This document shows positions 27,111 to 35,732 of a stretch of 64,000 bases of DNA, in pieces. The position numbers and the translations under genes were made by a program. Below the pieces are notes generated by a model, which worked only from the letters and a program-made list of their open reading frames with translations, was not told the origin of the DNA and made no database searches. Numbering within the stretch: position 1 is the first letter of the stretch; every line of letters begins with the position of its first letter. Origin of the DNA: Chloroflexota bacterium (GTDB taxonomy: Bacteria; Chloroflexota; Limnocylindria; Limnocylindrales; CSP1-4); contig JAJZRG010000007.1 in the NCBI GenBank assembly GCA_021802825.1, positions 1 to 64,000 of the forward strand. The letters run 5' to 3'.

Positions 27111-27860
27111 TTATGCGTGGCCGGGGGCGGCGAGCCACCCACCGCCTCCGCCGCCGTCGACTGCCAGGCTGAGACGAACGACGTTGGTCCGATATGTGCC
27201 CCGGGACACCAGAATGCGGCTGGAGTCTGGCCGAAAGCCGACGCCGCTGGTCTCGATGACTGGTTCCGGTCTCCCGAGTCCAAACACCGCGCGGCCCGCC
27301 GGGTCGAGCTCGCCGGCCGACAGTTCGACCTGCAACCAGCTGAACTCGATCCCGGCCTCGGCCAGCACGTCAACCACCAGCGAGTCGATCGATCGCAGCG
27401 GTTCGGGATCGACCCGGCGGCCGTCTACCTCGCGCACCAGGCGATCCCGAATGGCAATGACCGGCACGCCGTCGAGGGCGAAGACACGAAGCATCGACAG
27501 CGTCGGCGCATCGGGAAAGGCCGGAAAGAGGTTGGGGGCCGGGGGTGCCTCCTCGTACTCGAATCGAGCCACCGAGGGAGTTCCGCCCACCGTTGCCAGG
27601 ACCCCCGGGATGCCCGGCTTGAGAAACAGCAGGCCGAACCCGGTCCGGGGCTTGTGAGCAACGAACGTGCCGATCCCCCACCGCTTCTCGATCGTGCCGT
27701 CGGCCGCCAACCGCGCCAGGGCATCTCGGACGGTCGCTCGGCTGACGCCCATCTGACGGACGAGCTGCTGCTCCGAGGGCAGGCGCGCACCAGGCGCCAG
27801 CTGGCCAACGATCAGCTGGCGGATGGCCTCGACGGTGGTACCGGCAACCCCGGTCACCAT
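27111..27860 (-). CDS. GntR-family transcription regulator (HutC/UTRA-like)
   Basis: A 249-residue regulator, first gene of the sulfatase operon. Residues about 8-75 are a winged helix (LPSEQQLVRQMGVSRATVRD, then GIGTFVA). The C-terminal 165 residues resemble a UTRA effector-binding domain. It lies 13 bp upstream of the binding-protein gene in the same direction, so it probably controls its own operon. The promoter and tandem heptamers just upstream fit autoregulation. The effector is unknown, perhaps the imported sulfur compound or its product. Confidence 0.87.
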   Translation of the reverse strand: MVTGVAGTTVEAIRQLIVGQLAPGARLPSEQQLVRQMGVSRATVRDALARLAADGTIEKRWGIGTFVAHKPRTGFGLLFLKPGIPGVLATVGGTPSVARFEYEEAPPAPNLFPAFPDAPTLSMLRVFALDGVPVIAIRDRLVREVDGRRVDPEPLRSIDSLVVDVLAEAGIEFSWLQVELSAGELDPAGRAVFGLGRPEPVIETSGVGFRPDSSRILVSRGTYRTNVVRLSLAVDGGGGGGWLAAPGHA

Positions 27861-27870
27861 CTGCGATGAG

Positions 27871-27884
27871 GTCTGACGTCTGAC
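27871..27884. promoter_or_regulatory. Tandem heptamer, possible GntR operator
   Basis: GTCTGAC occurs twice in direct succession (on the gntR strand, GTCAGAC twice), between the -10 box candidate and the gntR start codon. GntR operators are usually inverted repeats, so this direct repeat is only a candidate. Confidence 0.35.
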
Positions 27885-27892
27885 ATGTTGGC

Positions 27893-27921
27893 ATTTAGCC
27901 CCGCCGCCAGCGCCGTGTCAA
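27893..27921 (-). promoter_or_regulatory. Promoter candidate of the gntR-ABC-sulfatase operon
   Basis: On the minus strand TTGACA (27921-27916) is followed by a 17-bp spacer and CTAAAT (27898-27893), 32 bp before the gntR start. The -35 box and spacing are ideal. The -10 box matches only its last three bases, but it is an unusually AT-rich spot here. Confidence 0.5.
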
Positions 27922-28024
27922 TACCCTTCATCGCGCCGTGACTTGCCATTTCGGCGGATCAGCTAGTTGCGCAAGTACGTAAGTCTGGTCTGTCGAGCAC
28001 AGGACTCGCCGACGACTGCTCCGG

Positions 28025-28180
28025 GTCCCTCACCAGGTGCCAGCACAGGACTGCCGCGTCGGTTGCGAAGTCCGGGTACGCCTCGAAGCCGCCGGACGCG
28101 GCCTGTGGCGTGACCCGCGCGGGCTCGGCCATGCCCAACCGATCGAAGTTGGCGATTGCATCGGCCGGAATGCCCAGCGG
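28025..28180 (-). pseudogene. Fic/Doc toxin fragment
   Basis: This 52-codon stretch reads PLGIPADAIANFDRLGMAEP, then SGGFEAYPDFATDAAVLCWH and LVRD. It follows the Doc/Fic pattern of an N-terminal helix, a FGGxxxYPDFATKAAVLxxxLVRNHP segment, and then HPFxDGNKR. Here the sequence runs out exactly where the catalytic HPFxDGNKR motif should begin, and a stop codon precedes it at the other end. It is therefore a dead piece of a death-on-curing-type toxin. It lies in the 383-bp gap 27861-28243, between gntR and the GGDEF gene. Confidence 0.6.
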
Positions 28181-28243
28181 TTATCGCGTCGACGGTGCCG
28201 AGGTCGCCCGGCTCGGCGACGATGCGCTGGGAGGCCTCAGCCG

Positions 28244-29851
28244 TTAACCACCCGATTGAGCTCGATGGCTACTGGACCGCACGTGAAGGCCCGCATGAAA
28301 GCGCACAACGCGCGCCCTGCCGGTCCGCTTCGCTTCGTACATCGCCACGTCCGCTTCCTGCACCAGTTCATCGACTGTTGCGCCGGCCGCCGAACGAAAC
28401 GCGACGCCTACCGAAACGGAGGCCTTGACAGGCTTGCCTGCAAGCAGGAACGGCTCGGCGAAGGCGCCGACCACCCGTTCACCAGCGGCGAGAGCCTCAT
28501 CTCCGGAGGCGACGTCCTCAAGCAGCAGCGCAAACTCGTCGCCGCCGAGGCGCGCGACCGTGTCCGCGGGTCGGACGACCGCGAGCAGCCGCTCCGCCAC
28601 GAGCGTCAGCAGCCGGTCACCGCGGGCATGACCGAGGCTATCGTTCACCGCCTTGAACCGGTCGAGGTCGATGAACAGGACAGCCACGACCGCTTCCCGC
28701 CGACGCCCAAGGCGGGCGAGCGCATGCTCGACCCGGTCATGGAAGAGGCTGCGATTTGCGAGGCCTGTCAGCGGGTCATGCAGCGCCCGATGGCGGAGTT
28801 CGCGGTACAGCCGCCCGTTCTCGATCGCCATGGCCGCCTCGAACGCCAGCGTCCGCGCCAGCGCGAGCCGGCGTTCGTCAACCGGGCGCTGTTCGCTGGC
28901 GGTCAGCTCGGCGACGCCAACGGGGGCACCCTGGGCAACGAGTGGAAGGAGCAGCATGACCCGACGGCCTAGAGCCTGCAGGCGTCTGCTTTCGATCGGA
29001 TCAGCCTGCTCGTCATCGGCATTGACCATGATCTGCGCGCGATCGTGGATCGCGCGTCCCAGCGCCGGCCGGTCCGCGAGCGACTCCGGGTTCGTCTCGA
29101 GGGAACGTTCGACCGGGTGCGACCCGAACGGACCGAGCCGCCCGGTCTCAGTTTCGAGGGCGTAGATGATGCATTCGTCGAAGCCGGTCGCTTCCGCGAG
29201 GTGCTTGGCGACGAGCAGTCCCAGCGCGGCGGGCTCCGTCGTCTCGGCGAGGTCCACCGAAAGCTGGAAGAGTCGTTTGAACTCGCGGCCTGATGCTTTG
29301 AGGCTTTCACTGGATTCATAGAGCAGGAAGAGGACGACGCCTGCGGCGACGGTGAGTCCCACCAGGAGGACCGAGTCCGCCACGATCGGCGACAGTCGGG
29401 TGTCGGCAGGGATGAAGGTCGCCGCGGCGGTCGCGATCATGGCCGCCCAGGCAAGGGACACCAGTCGCCGGAGACCGCGCATGTCCAGGTACGGCAGGGC
29501 CGCCGCAACGGGCATGAGGAGTGCCATGGCTCCCGCGAACGCGATGTACGGCAAGAGGATGGCGACGCCGATGATGACCGCGATGAGCGCGACCGCGACA
29601 CGTACCACAGTGGGCTCGAATGAGCGACGGCCCAGCGCGCGCCGAGGGGACACCTGGATCCAGATGGCGACCGCACCCACGATGGAGCCAGCCGCGATGA
29701 GACGCGGATCGCCATAGACAGCTCCAGCTGCGACGAGGACCGACCCAAATCCCACGCCCGCCACGGTCACGAGGTCGAGGAACTTGCGGAATTGGTCCCG
29801 CTGGGTCGCCTCGTCCGGGCTGAGCGGCGCCGGCCGTGCAGGTTCAGTCAA
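28244..29851 (-). CDS. Membrane GGDEF diguanylate cyclase with GAF-like domain
   Basis: A 535-residue protein that should make cyclic di-GMP. Five or six membrane helices occupy residues about 20-180. A GAF-like sensor domain follows (about 190-360), then a GGDEF domain (about 370-525). The active-site G-G-D-E-F is intact, and the inhibitory I-site R-P-A-D lies five residues before it. The start codon is TTG at 29851, overlapping the remains of an EAL gene. The original arrangement may have been a GGDEF/EAL pair, of which only the synthase survives. Confidence 0.88.
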   Translation of the reverse strand: MTEPARPAPLSPDEATQRDQFRKFLDLVTVAGVGFGSVLVAAGAVYGDPRLIAAGSIVGAVAIWIQVSPRRALGRRSFEPTVVRVAVALIAVIIGVAILLPYIAFAGAMALLMPVAAALPYLDMRGLRRLVSLAWAAMIATAAATFIPADTRLSPIVADSVLLVGLTVAAGVVLFLLYESSESLKASGREFKRLFQLSVDLAETTEPAALGLLVAKHLAEATGFDECIIYALETETGRLGPFGSHPVERSLETNPESLADRPALGRAIHDRAQIMVNADDEQADPIESRRLQALGRRVMLLLPLVAQGAPVGVAELTASEQRPVDERRLALARTLAFEAAMAIENGRLYRELRHRALHDPLTGLANRSLFHDRVEHALARLGRRREAVVAVLFIDLDRFKAVNDSLGHARGDRLLTLVAERLLAVVRPADTVARLGGDEFALLLEDVASGDEALAAGERVVGAFAEPFLLAGKPVKASVSVGVAFRSAAGATVDELVQEADVAMYEAKRTGRARVVRFHAGLHVRSSSHRAQSGG

Positions 29852-30420
29852 TGGACGCCACCGGCCGTCCCAGGAGGTAGCCCTGCCGCCGAAACCTGGA
29901 GTTCCCGGAGCGTGGCCAGCTCGGCGTTGGCTTCGCTGCCTTCGGCGATCATGCGACTGCCCGCCGCCGCCACGAAGGTGCCCACACTGGTGATGAATTG
30001 CCGGCGCACCGGGTCGCCATCGATGCCGGCCATCATCGAGCGGTCAAGCTTCGCGAACGCCGGCTGGAGTTCGGGGATGTGGCGGAAACTGGCGAAACCC
30101 GCGCCGACGTCGTCAATCGGGAGCCGGATACCCGGCCGCCGTTCGGCCAAGGCTCGACAGGCCGGGCAGTCGACGATCGCCTCGTGCTCGGTGACCTCGC
30201 CTGCGACCGTGCCCGGATGCCGCCTCAGCAGTGAGCGCGTCGGACTCCCGGACAGGACATGGCTGGGCGAGACGCTGCCACTCAAGAACAGGTCGGGCAG
30301 AAAGGCCTTGGGCGCCAGGAGCACCGCCTTCAGGGTCGTGATCTGCAGCTCCAGCCCGAGATCCAGGTCGTTGGCACCCCCGAATCGAACGCCCGGGGCG
30401 ACAACGCCATCGTCCCTGTT
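29844..30420 (-). pseudogene. Decayed EAL (c-di-GMP phosphodiesterase) gene
   Basis: The open frame encodes a recognisable EAL domain: LGLELQITTLKA, VSPSHVLS, EVTEHEAIVD, IDDVGAGFASF, KLDRSM and SRMIAEG. The EAL tripeptide itself is replaced (VVAPGVRFGG where VGxEALxRF is expected), and no upstream N-terminus or start is evident. The final motif QGYLLGRP (29862-29885) is encoded in a different frame from the rest, one base out, and ends in VASID-stop. Loss of the motif plus this frameshift marks it as a pseudogene. Confidence 0.75.
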
Positions 30421-30502
30421 CGGATGGGCACCTGTCCTTCCTGTCCCGGATCGTGAATCACCAGGACGCCGGTGGATTGGGGCTCATCGAGCGATCACAA
30501 CG

Positions 30503-30526
30503 CGTACCACAACATGTTGTGGTACG
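30503..30526. repeat. 24-bp perfect palindrome beside tRNA-Glu
   Basis: The sequence from CGTACCACAACA to its exact reverse complement forms a perfect 24-bp palindrome with no spacer, five bases after the encoded CCA of tRNA-Glu. Its arms repeat TACCAC, the last six bases of the tRNA gene. It could be a tRNA terminator hairpin (no T-run), a protein-binding site or a trace of integration. Confidence 0.75.
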
Positions 30527-30531
30527 TAAGG

Positions 30532-30608
30532 TGGTACCGCATATCGGATTCGAACCGATGATCTCCGCCTTGAGAGGGCGGTGTCCTGGGCCTCTAGACG
30601 AATGCGGC
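30532..30608 (-). tRNA. tRNA-Glu (anticodon CTC), CCA encoded
   Basis: A full cloverleaf: acceptor GCCGCAT/ATGCGGT with a G-U first pair, D arm GTC...GAC, anticodon stem CCGCC/GGCGG with loop CTCTCAA, T stem ATCGG/CCGAT with loop TTCGAAT. Anticodon CTC reads GAG. The discriminator is A and CCA is encoded. Confidence 0.96.
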
Positions 30609-30802
30609 GAGGCATGCGGCCGATTGCTCGACCGGCCGCGCAGGATAGCAGCGATCGTGGGCTGCCCGCAACCACTCTGCCCGACGCGCTTCCGCCCGGC
30701 GGGCGGACCGGATCCCCAGCCCGTCTGGGAACGCGAGGCCTCGGCACAGCGTAGGCCCCCGCCCGATCGGGTCCCGCCCGGCGGCCGGCGCGAGCGGGGC
30801 GA

Positions 30803-31678
30803 CTACAGCCGATTCTGCTCGAGGAACGCTCGCACCGTGTCGGCCACCTGGAGGTAGCTCTGCTCGCCGAGGAGCAGGCCGAAGTGCGAGTGGGCGCCGA
30901 ACGGCTCGTACGGCGCATCGAGCCACTCGGCGAGGCGCTCCACGTCGGGCTCCGGAACGAAGGTGTCAAGTCCGGCACCGATGACCATGCGCGGCACGTC
31001 GGGCAACGTGGCGCGGTCAACGGACACACCCTGCAACACCTGGCGCCGGGCGGGACCCGACTCGAACGCCTTCTGGCCGAGCAGGTGCTGGATGCGCACC
31101 ACGTCGGCCACGGTGAGGTCGCGCTGCTCGCGCATCAGCTTCTCGGGCAGAGTCTCCCAACCCAGCTCCGCCCGGCCCCAGGAGTCGGGCACATCGCGCA
31201 CGACGTGCGGCCGCGCGGGCTCGCGGATCTCGCGTGGCGCCTCGGGCGCGATGAGCACGTAGGCGGCAACAGGCGCGCGCTCGATCGCCTTGAGCACCAG
31301 CAGGCCGCCCAGCCCGTGCCCCACGGCGACCGTGTTCGGCCCCAGCCGCTCGAGGGCCACGATGACGTCCTCGGTGTACGACTCGACCGTCAGGCTGGCC
31401 GGGTCCGCAGTCTGGCTCCAGTAGTGGTTGCGCAGGTTGAGCGCATGGCCCTCCCACCCTCGCGCGGCGAAGTGGTGCAGGTACCGCTCCCAGACCCACG
31501 ACCCGGCGAGCACCCCGTGGACGAACAGCAGCGGCTTCCGCCGCGAGCGCCGCTCGGGGAGCCAGGACTCCACGTACAGGCCGCGGTCCGGCAGCTCGAA
31601 CTCGTCCTTGCGGACGGGGCGGCCGCCCGATGCGGGTCGGCCGAGCATGCGATCGTTGGGTGGGTTGAGGTCGGTCAT
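30803..31678 (-). CDS. Alpha/beta-hydrolase-fold protein lacking the nucleophile serine
   Basis: A 291-residue alpha/beta-hydrolase. The oxyanion region LLFVHGVLAGSWVW and the fold order are standard. At the nucleophile elbow the sequence is G-H-G-L-G-G in place of G-H-S-L-G-G, read as GGG on the DNA. A likely acid (GAGLDTFVP) and histidine (GAHSHFGLL) remain. It may be a non-catalytic hydrolase-fold protein, or use another residue. ATG 31678 is preferred, with a TTG 42 bases upstream also possible. It follows the DUF1015 gene in the same direction. Confidence 0.75.
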   Translation of the reverse strand: MTDLNPPNDRMLGRPASGGRPVRKDEFELPDRGLYVESWLPERRSRRKPLLFVHGVLAGSWVWERYLHHFAARGWEGHALNLRNHYWSQTADPASLTVESYTEDVIVALERLGPNTVAVGHGLGGLLVLKAIERAPVAAYVLIAPEAPREIREPARPHVVRDVPDSWGRAELGWETLPEKLMREQRDLTVADVVRIQHLLGQKAFESGPARRQVLQGVSVDRATLPDVPRMVIGAGLDTFVPEPDVERLAEWLDAPYEPFGAHSHFGLLLGEQSYLQVADTVRAFLEQNRL

Positions 31679-31684
31679 CGGGCG

Positions 31685-31720
31685 GTCGTTGCTACCACTC
31701 AAGTCGCTGCTACCACTCAA
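31685..31720. repeat. Two tandem 18-bp repeats at the DUF1015 gene end
   Basis: GTCGYTGCTACCACTCAA occurs twice with one mismatch. The second copy contains the DUF1015 stop codon, so the end of the gene was duplicated into the gap before the hydrolase gene. Confidence 0.7.
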
Positions 31721-33020
31721 GGGGATTGAGGAGCAGCCCCGTGAGGGCTTTGGGGTAGAAGTAGGTGGACTTCTGGGGCATCACGTCGCCGTCGCGGGCG
31801 ACAGCGATGATGCTGGCGACCGGTGTGGGCTCGAGCAGGAACGCCGCGTCCACGCCGTCCTCGCCGGAGGCGACCGCGGCCGCGGCGTCGCTCGCCGACT
31901 TCGTGTAGGCGATGCGCTGCCCGCCGGCGACCGCCGCCGCATCGATCCCCAGCAGGGCCTCGAGCGCGCTGCCAAGCAGCGACACGTCGAGCGCCCGCAC
32001 CGCTGCCCCACCTGAGGCAGGGAGCGTGGCGAAGGCCTCGCGCCGCGCGGTGAGCGCCCACGCGCCCTGCGGGGTGACGATGCCGAAGCGCCCGCCACCG
32101 CCGGGCAGGCTGCCGGCCGCGTCGAACCGCTCGACGAGCGCGCCGCGGCTTGCGGGCTCGACAGCGAACAGCCCTGGCAGGGCTTCGGCAAGCCGCGCCA
32201 GCCCCGCCTCGCCCAGACCGCGCACGAGGCGGTGGGTCGGGAGGACGGTGAGGGCATCGGCCGCGTCGAGGAAGAGCATCAGCAGGAAGTCGAACGCGGG
32301 ATCGGTCTCCGACGAGTGCACTCGCCGCTCGTCGCGGTAGCGAACCGCCGTCTCGTAGCGATGGTGGCCGTCCGCGATGTAGACCGGGCCAGCGGAGGCT
32401 GCGGCGATCGGCGCGTCGGCCATGCCCCCGGGCTCGGTGGGGATCATCCACAGGCGGTGGCGGACGCCGTCGTCGTCCACGAGGTCCGCGACCGGCGTCC
32501 CGGCGGCGGCCTGGGCCAGCGCCGCGGCCGCTGCCCGCTCAGGATCCTCGAACAGGCCCACGACCGGGGACGTGTTGAGGCCCGTCGCCCGCAACAGGCG
32601 GTAACGGTCCTCCTTGGGGGCCGACAGGGTGCGCTCGTGCGGCAGCACCGACGAGCCGGGGCCGAACGGCTCGATGCGCAACCGGGCGAAGAACCCGCGC
32701 TGCGTCCGCTCAAGCGCCGTGCCCGGCACGCGATACGACTGCTCGTACACGTAGACCGCGGGCCGGGGGTCCCGACGCAGGGTGCCGTCAGAGCGCCACT
32801 CCGCCACGAGGCGCGCCACCCGACGGTAGCGGTCGTCGGGCTCCTCACCGGGCTGCGAGGTGGGGAGGTCCAGTCGGACGGCATTCCGGGGGTGCCGGGC
32901 CAGCAGCTGCTCGTGGAGCGCCGGGCCGATGACGTCGTACGGCGGGGCGACAAGCCGCGCGGGGTCCCCGACCACCTCGGGGTCATAGCGGAGCGCGCGG
33001 AACGGGCGGATGTCGGGCAC
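31710..33020 (-). CDS. DUF1015 family protein
   Basis: A 436-residue DUF1015 protein, the usual length. The family N-terminus IRPFRALRYD...VAPPYDVI is present, as are VLPHERTL, the YIADGHHRYETA motif and a C-terminal MPQKSTYFYPK. These conserved His and Asp residues suggest an enzyme, but no activity is established for the family. GTG 33020 has AGAGGA five bases before it, and the family homology starts exactly there. It is divergent from the MoxR/VWA cluster across 177 bp. Confidence 0.88.
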   Translation of the reverse strand: MPDIRPFRALRYDPEVVGDPARLVAPPYDVIGPALHEQLLARHPRNAVRLDLPTSQPGEEPDDRYRRVARLVAEWRSDGTLRRDPRPAVYVYEQSYRVPGTALERTQRGFFARLRIEPFGPGSSVLPHERTLSAPKEDRYRLLRATGLNTSPVVGLFEDPERAAAAALAQAAAGTPVADLVDDDGVRHRLWMIPTEPGGMADAPIAAASAGPVYIADGHHRYETAVRYRDERRVHSSETDPAFDFLLMLFLDAADALTVLPTHRLVRGLGEAGLARLAEALPGLFAVEPASRGALVERFDAAGSLPGGGGRFGIVTPQGAWALTARREAFATLPASGGAAVRALDVSLLGSALEALLGIDAAAVAGGQRIAYTKSASDAAAAVASGEDGVDAAFLLEPTPVASIIAVARDGDVMPQKSTYFYPKALTGLLLNPLEW

Positions 33021-33197
33021 GGATTCCTCTGGACGGCTTTCGGGCACGACCGATCGGCATCGGCCGGGCCGGGGGCCCGTGCATCGTACGGCAGGCCGCC
33101 CGGAACGGCCAACGGACGACAACGCGGGAGGTGGCTTGTCCTACGATAGCCGCGGGCCGGACTTCGAGTCCGCCGGGCATCGATGGAGGGGGAGCAG

Positions 33198-35732
33198 ATG
33201 CAACATCGGACGGGGTTGGGGCGTCAAGGCCGCCACCGACCAGGGAATCGCCACCTAGGACGCCCCGTGTCCGATCGTTCGCGTCATGCCCTCGCCAGGG
33301 CGATCCACGCACTCGCCGCGCTGACCATCGCCGCCCCCCTCGCGTTCGCCGCTCTGGCCGCCCTGCCCGCCACGACTCGCGCTGACGGCCTGACCATGAC
33401 CGCCCACGCGCTCCTCCACGGGCGAACCCGCGCAGGCGCCTGGTTCGGCATCGCGGTTGACATCGGGAACCCCGGCCCGGCCGTGACCGGCGAGCTGCGC
33501 GTCCAGGGCGGCACCGACGGCCGGACCCGCTTCGGCCAGCTGGCTGAGCTCGCGACGGGCTCGCGCAAGGAGTTCCTGCTCTTCGCCCAGCCACCCGCCT
33601 TCGGCGACCGCGTCACGGTTGACCTCACGTCCGGTGACAGGGTCGTCGCCTCGGTCCCCGTTGACATCACGGCCGTGGAACCGGGCGCGACCGCGGTCGG
33701 CGTCCTCGCCGACAACGCCGCCAAGCTCGTCGGGGAGATCAGCCTGCCGCCCTCCGCCTGGGGCGTGCCACCGGCGCTGGTGCCCCTGACGGTGGCCGAC
33801 CTGCCGGAGCGGGTCCAGGCCTGGGCCACCCTCGACCGCCTCGTCTGGCAGGACGTCGACGCCGCCTCGCTCAGCAAGGGGCAGCTGGCGTCACTTCGCG
33901 CCTGGGTCGCGGCGGGGGGCCGCCTCGTCATCGCGGGCGGCACGCGCGGCGCGGACTCGCTGGCGGGGCTCCCGGACGACCTGCTCCCCTACCGGCCGAC
34001 CGCGACGCTCGACATCGACCCGGCCGTCTTGCGCCCAGTTCTCGGGGGCACGCCAACGGGCAGCAGCATCCTCCCCGCGCTCGCCGGCACCCTCGCCCAC
34101 GGGCGCTCGCTCGCCACGTCGGGCGACCGCACGGTCGCCGCCGACATGCCCTACGGGGCAGGCTGGGTGACGCTGCTCGGGTTCGACCCGACGACGCCCT
34201 GGCTGGCCAAGGGCGACACCTGGGACGCGCCGCTCTGGCGCCGGCTCCTGCCGTCCCGCTCGGGCGGCACGCCCGTGGCCATGGTCGACGACTCCAACCT
34301 GGTCAATGCCACGGCGAACCTGCCCAGCGGCACGCTCCCGTCCACGGGCGGCCTGCTGATCCTGCTGGTCGCCTACATCGTGCTCGTGGGGCCAGTGAAC
34401 TACGTGGTCCTCCGGCTCCTCGACCGGCGCGAGTGGGCGTGGGCGACTGTGCCCGCGCTGATCGCGGCGTTCACGGCTGCCGCGTTCGGCTACGGCCTGA
34501 TCACGCGTGGCTCGGACGTCGTCGTCCACGAGGTGGCGATCGTCCGTGGCGCGCCAGGGACGGACCAGGCGACCGCGCAGTCGTGGCTGGCGATCTTCAG
34601 TCCGTCCCGGACCTCGTTCCAGGTCAGCACCCCGGGCGAGACCCTCCTGTCCGCGCCCATGATGACCAACGACCTGTTCGGTCAGGGCCCGTCGAGCGCA
34701 ATGGACGTCCTGGAGGGCGACCCCACCCGGATCCGCGATCTGGCGGTTGGGTACGGGTCGGTCCGGACCATTCGGGCAGAGGGCAGGACGGCCGGGCCCG
34801 TCGTGAACGCCGACCTGCGCCTCGAGGGCTCCACGATCCGCGGCGCCGTGACGAACAGCTCCTCGGTCACGCTCGCGTCGTCCGTCCTGGTCCTCGGCAG
34901 CTCCGTGGCGAGGCTCGGCGACATCGCGCCCGGGGCGAGCGCCCAGGTCATCCTCGACATCACGCCGCCCGACCAGAACGGCTTCATGCAGCTCTCGGAC
35001 CGGCTCGTGGGGTTCATGGACTGGGGCGGTACCCGGACCGACGAGGCGCAGCGCATGTTCATCCGCCGCGCGGTCATCGACCAGCTCAGCTACGACCCCA
35101 ACGGCGGCATGGCGGTCGCCCTCCCGGGCGCTTCGCTGACGCTGCTCGCCTGGGGCACCGATCCCGTGTTCCAGCTCGAGATCCAGGAGCAGGACCCGCA
35201 CCGCACGACGGACGTCCTGTACGACATCCCCGTGCGTGTGGCGGTCACCGGGCCCGTGCGGTTCAGCGGCGACCTGCTGCCCGGGACGATGACATCCCAA
35301 ACCTCGTTCCAGGGCGGCAAGGACCCGACCTCGCTGGTGATGGACACCGGCACCATGACGATGGCGTACCGGCCGATGCCCTTCGATGGCACGCTTGCGC
35401 CCACGTCGGTGACGTTTGCGCTAGGCAGCGGGGGCTTCGGGACGGTCATGCCGGGCGGCAGGCCCGTTGAGGCGACGATCGGCCGCTGCGATCCGTCGGC
35501 AAAGGCCTGCACGGGCGCGACGATGGGGTTTCCAGATGTGGACGTGCTGGACGTGCGCAGCGGCGAGTGGGTTGAGCTTGACCACCTGACGACCGGCGCG
35601 CCGTACTCCCTGCCCGACCCGGCGCGCTGGGTCGACCCGACGACCGGAGAGGTCCAGGTTCGCTTCGTCAACCAAGGCCAGGGCACGATCGCGTTCCAGT
35701 TCCCGATCGCCGTCGAGGGGACCGTCCGATGA
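33198..35732 (+). CDS. Large exported/membrane protein of the MoxR-VWA cluster
   Basis: An 844-residue protein, first gene of an eight-gene unit. After a basic N-terminus comes a signal-like hydrophobic stretch (ALAALTIAAPLAFAALAALP), an extracytoplasmic domain with a flavodoxin/GATase-like segment (LVIAGGTRGAD), two or three membrane helices in the middle (TGGLLILLVAYIVLVGPVNY and the following), and a beta-rich second half. No enzyme motif is evident. The ATG at 33198 has a strong GGAGGGGGAG. GTG 33267 would give a shorter N-terminus. Similar proteins sit upstream of ABC-2 genes in such clusters. Confidence 0.72.
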   Translation: MQHRTGLGRQGRHRPGNRHLGRPVSDRSRHALARAIHALAALTIAAPLAFAALAALPATTRADGLTMTAHALLHGRTRAGAWFGIAVDIGNPGPAVTGELRVQGGTDGRTRFGQLAELATGSRKEFLLFAQPPAFGDRVTVDLTSGDRVVASVPVDITAVEPGATAVGVLADNAAKLVGEISLPPSAWGVPPALVPLTVADLPERVQAWATLDRLVWQDVDAASLSKGQLASLRAWVAAGGRLVIAGGTRGADSLAGLPDDLLPYRPTATLDIDPAVLRPVLGGTPTGSSILPALAGTLAHGRSLATSGDRTVAADMPYGAGWVTLLGFDPTTPWLAKGDTWDAPLWRRLLPSRSGGTPVAMVDDSNLVNATANLPSGTLPSTGGLLILLVAYIVLVGPVNYVVLRLLDRREWAWATVPALIAAFTAAAFGYGLITRGSDVVVHEVAIVRGAPGTDQATAQSWLAIFSPSRTSFQVSTPGETLLSAPMMTNDLFGQGPSSAMDVLEGDPTRIRDLAVGYGSVRTIRAEGRTAGPVVNADLRLEGSTIRGAVTNSSSVTLASSVLVLGSSVARLGDIAPGASAQVILDITPPDQNGFMQLSDRLVGFMDWGGTRTDEAQRMFIRRAVIDQLSYDPNGGMAVALPGASLTLLAWGTDPVFQLEIQEQDPHRTTDVLYDIPVRVAVTGPVRFSGDLLPGTMTSQTSFQGGKDPTSLVMDTGTMTMAYRPMPFDGTLAPTSVTFALGSGGFGTVMPGGRPVEATIGRCDPSAKACTGATMGFPDVDVLDVRSGEWVELDHLTTGAPYSLPDPARWVDPTTGEVQVRFVNQGQGTIAFQFPIAVEGTVR

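Noticed and set aside
28244..30608. Prophage or integrative element next to tRNA-Glu
   Set aside because: No integrase, recombination or structural genes are present. Only remnants and a palindrome support any past event.
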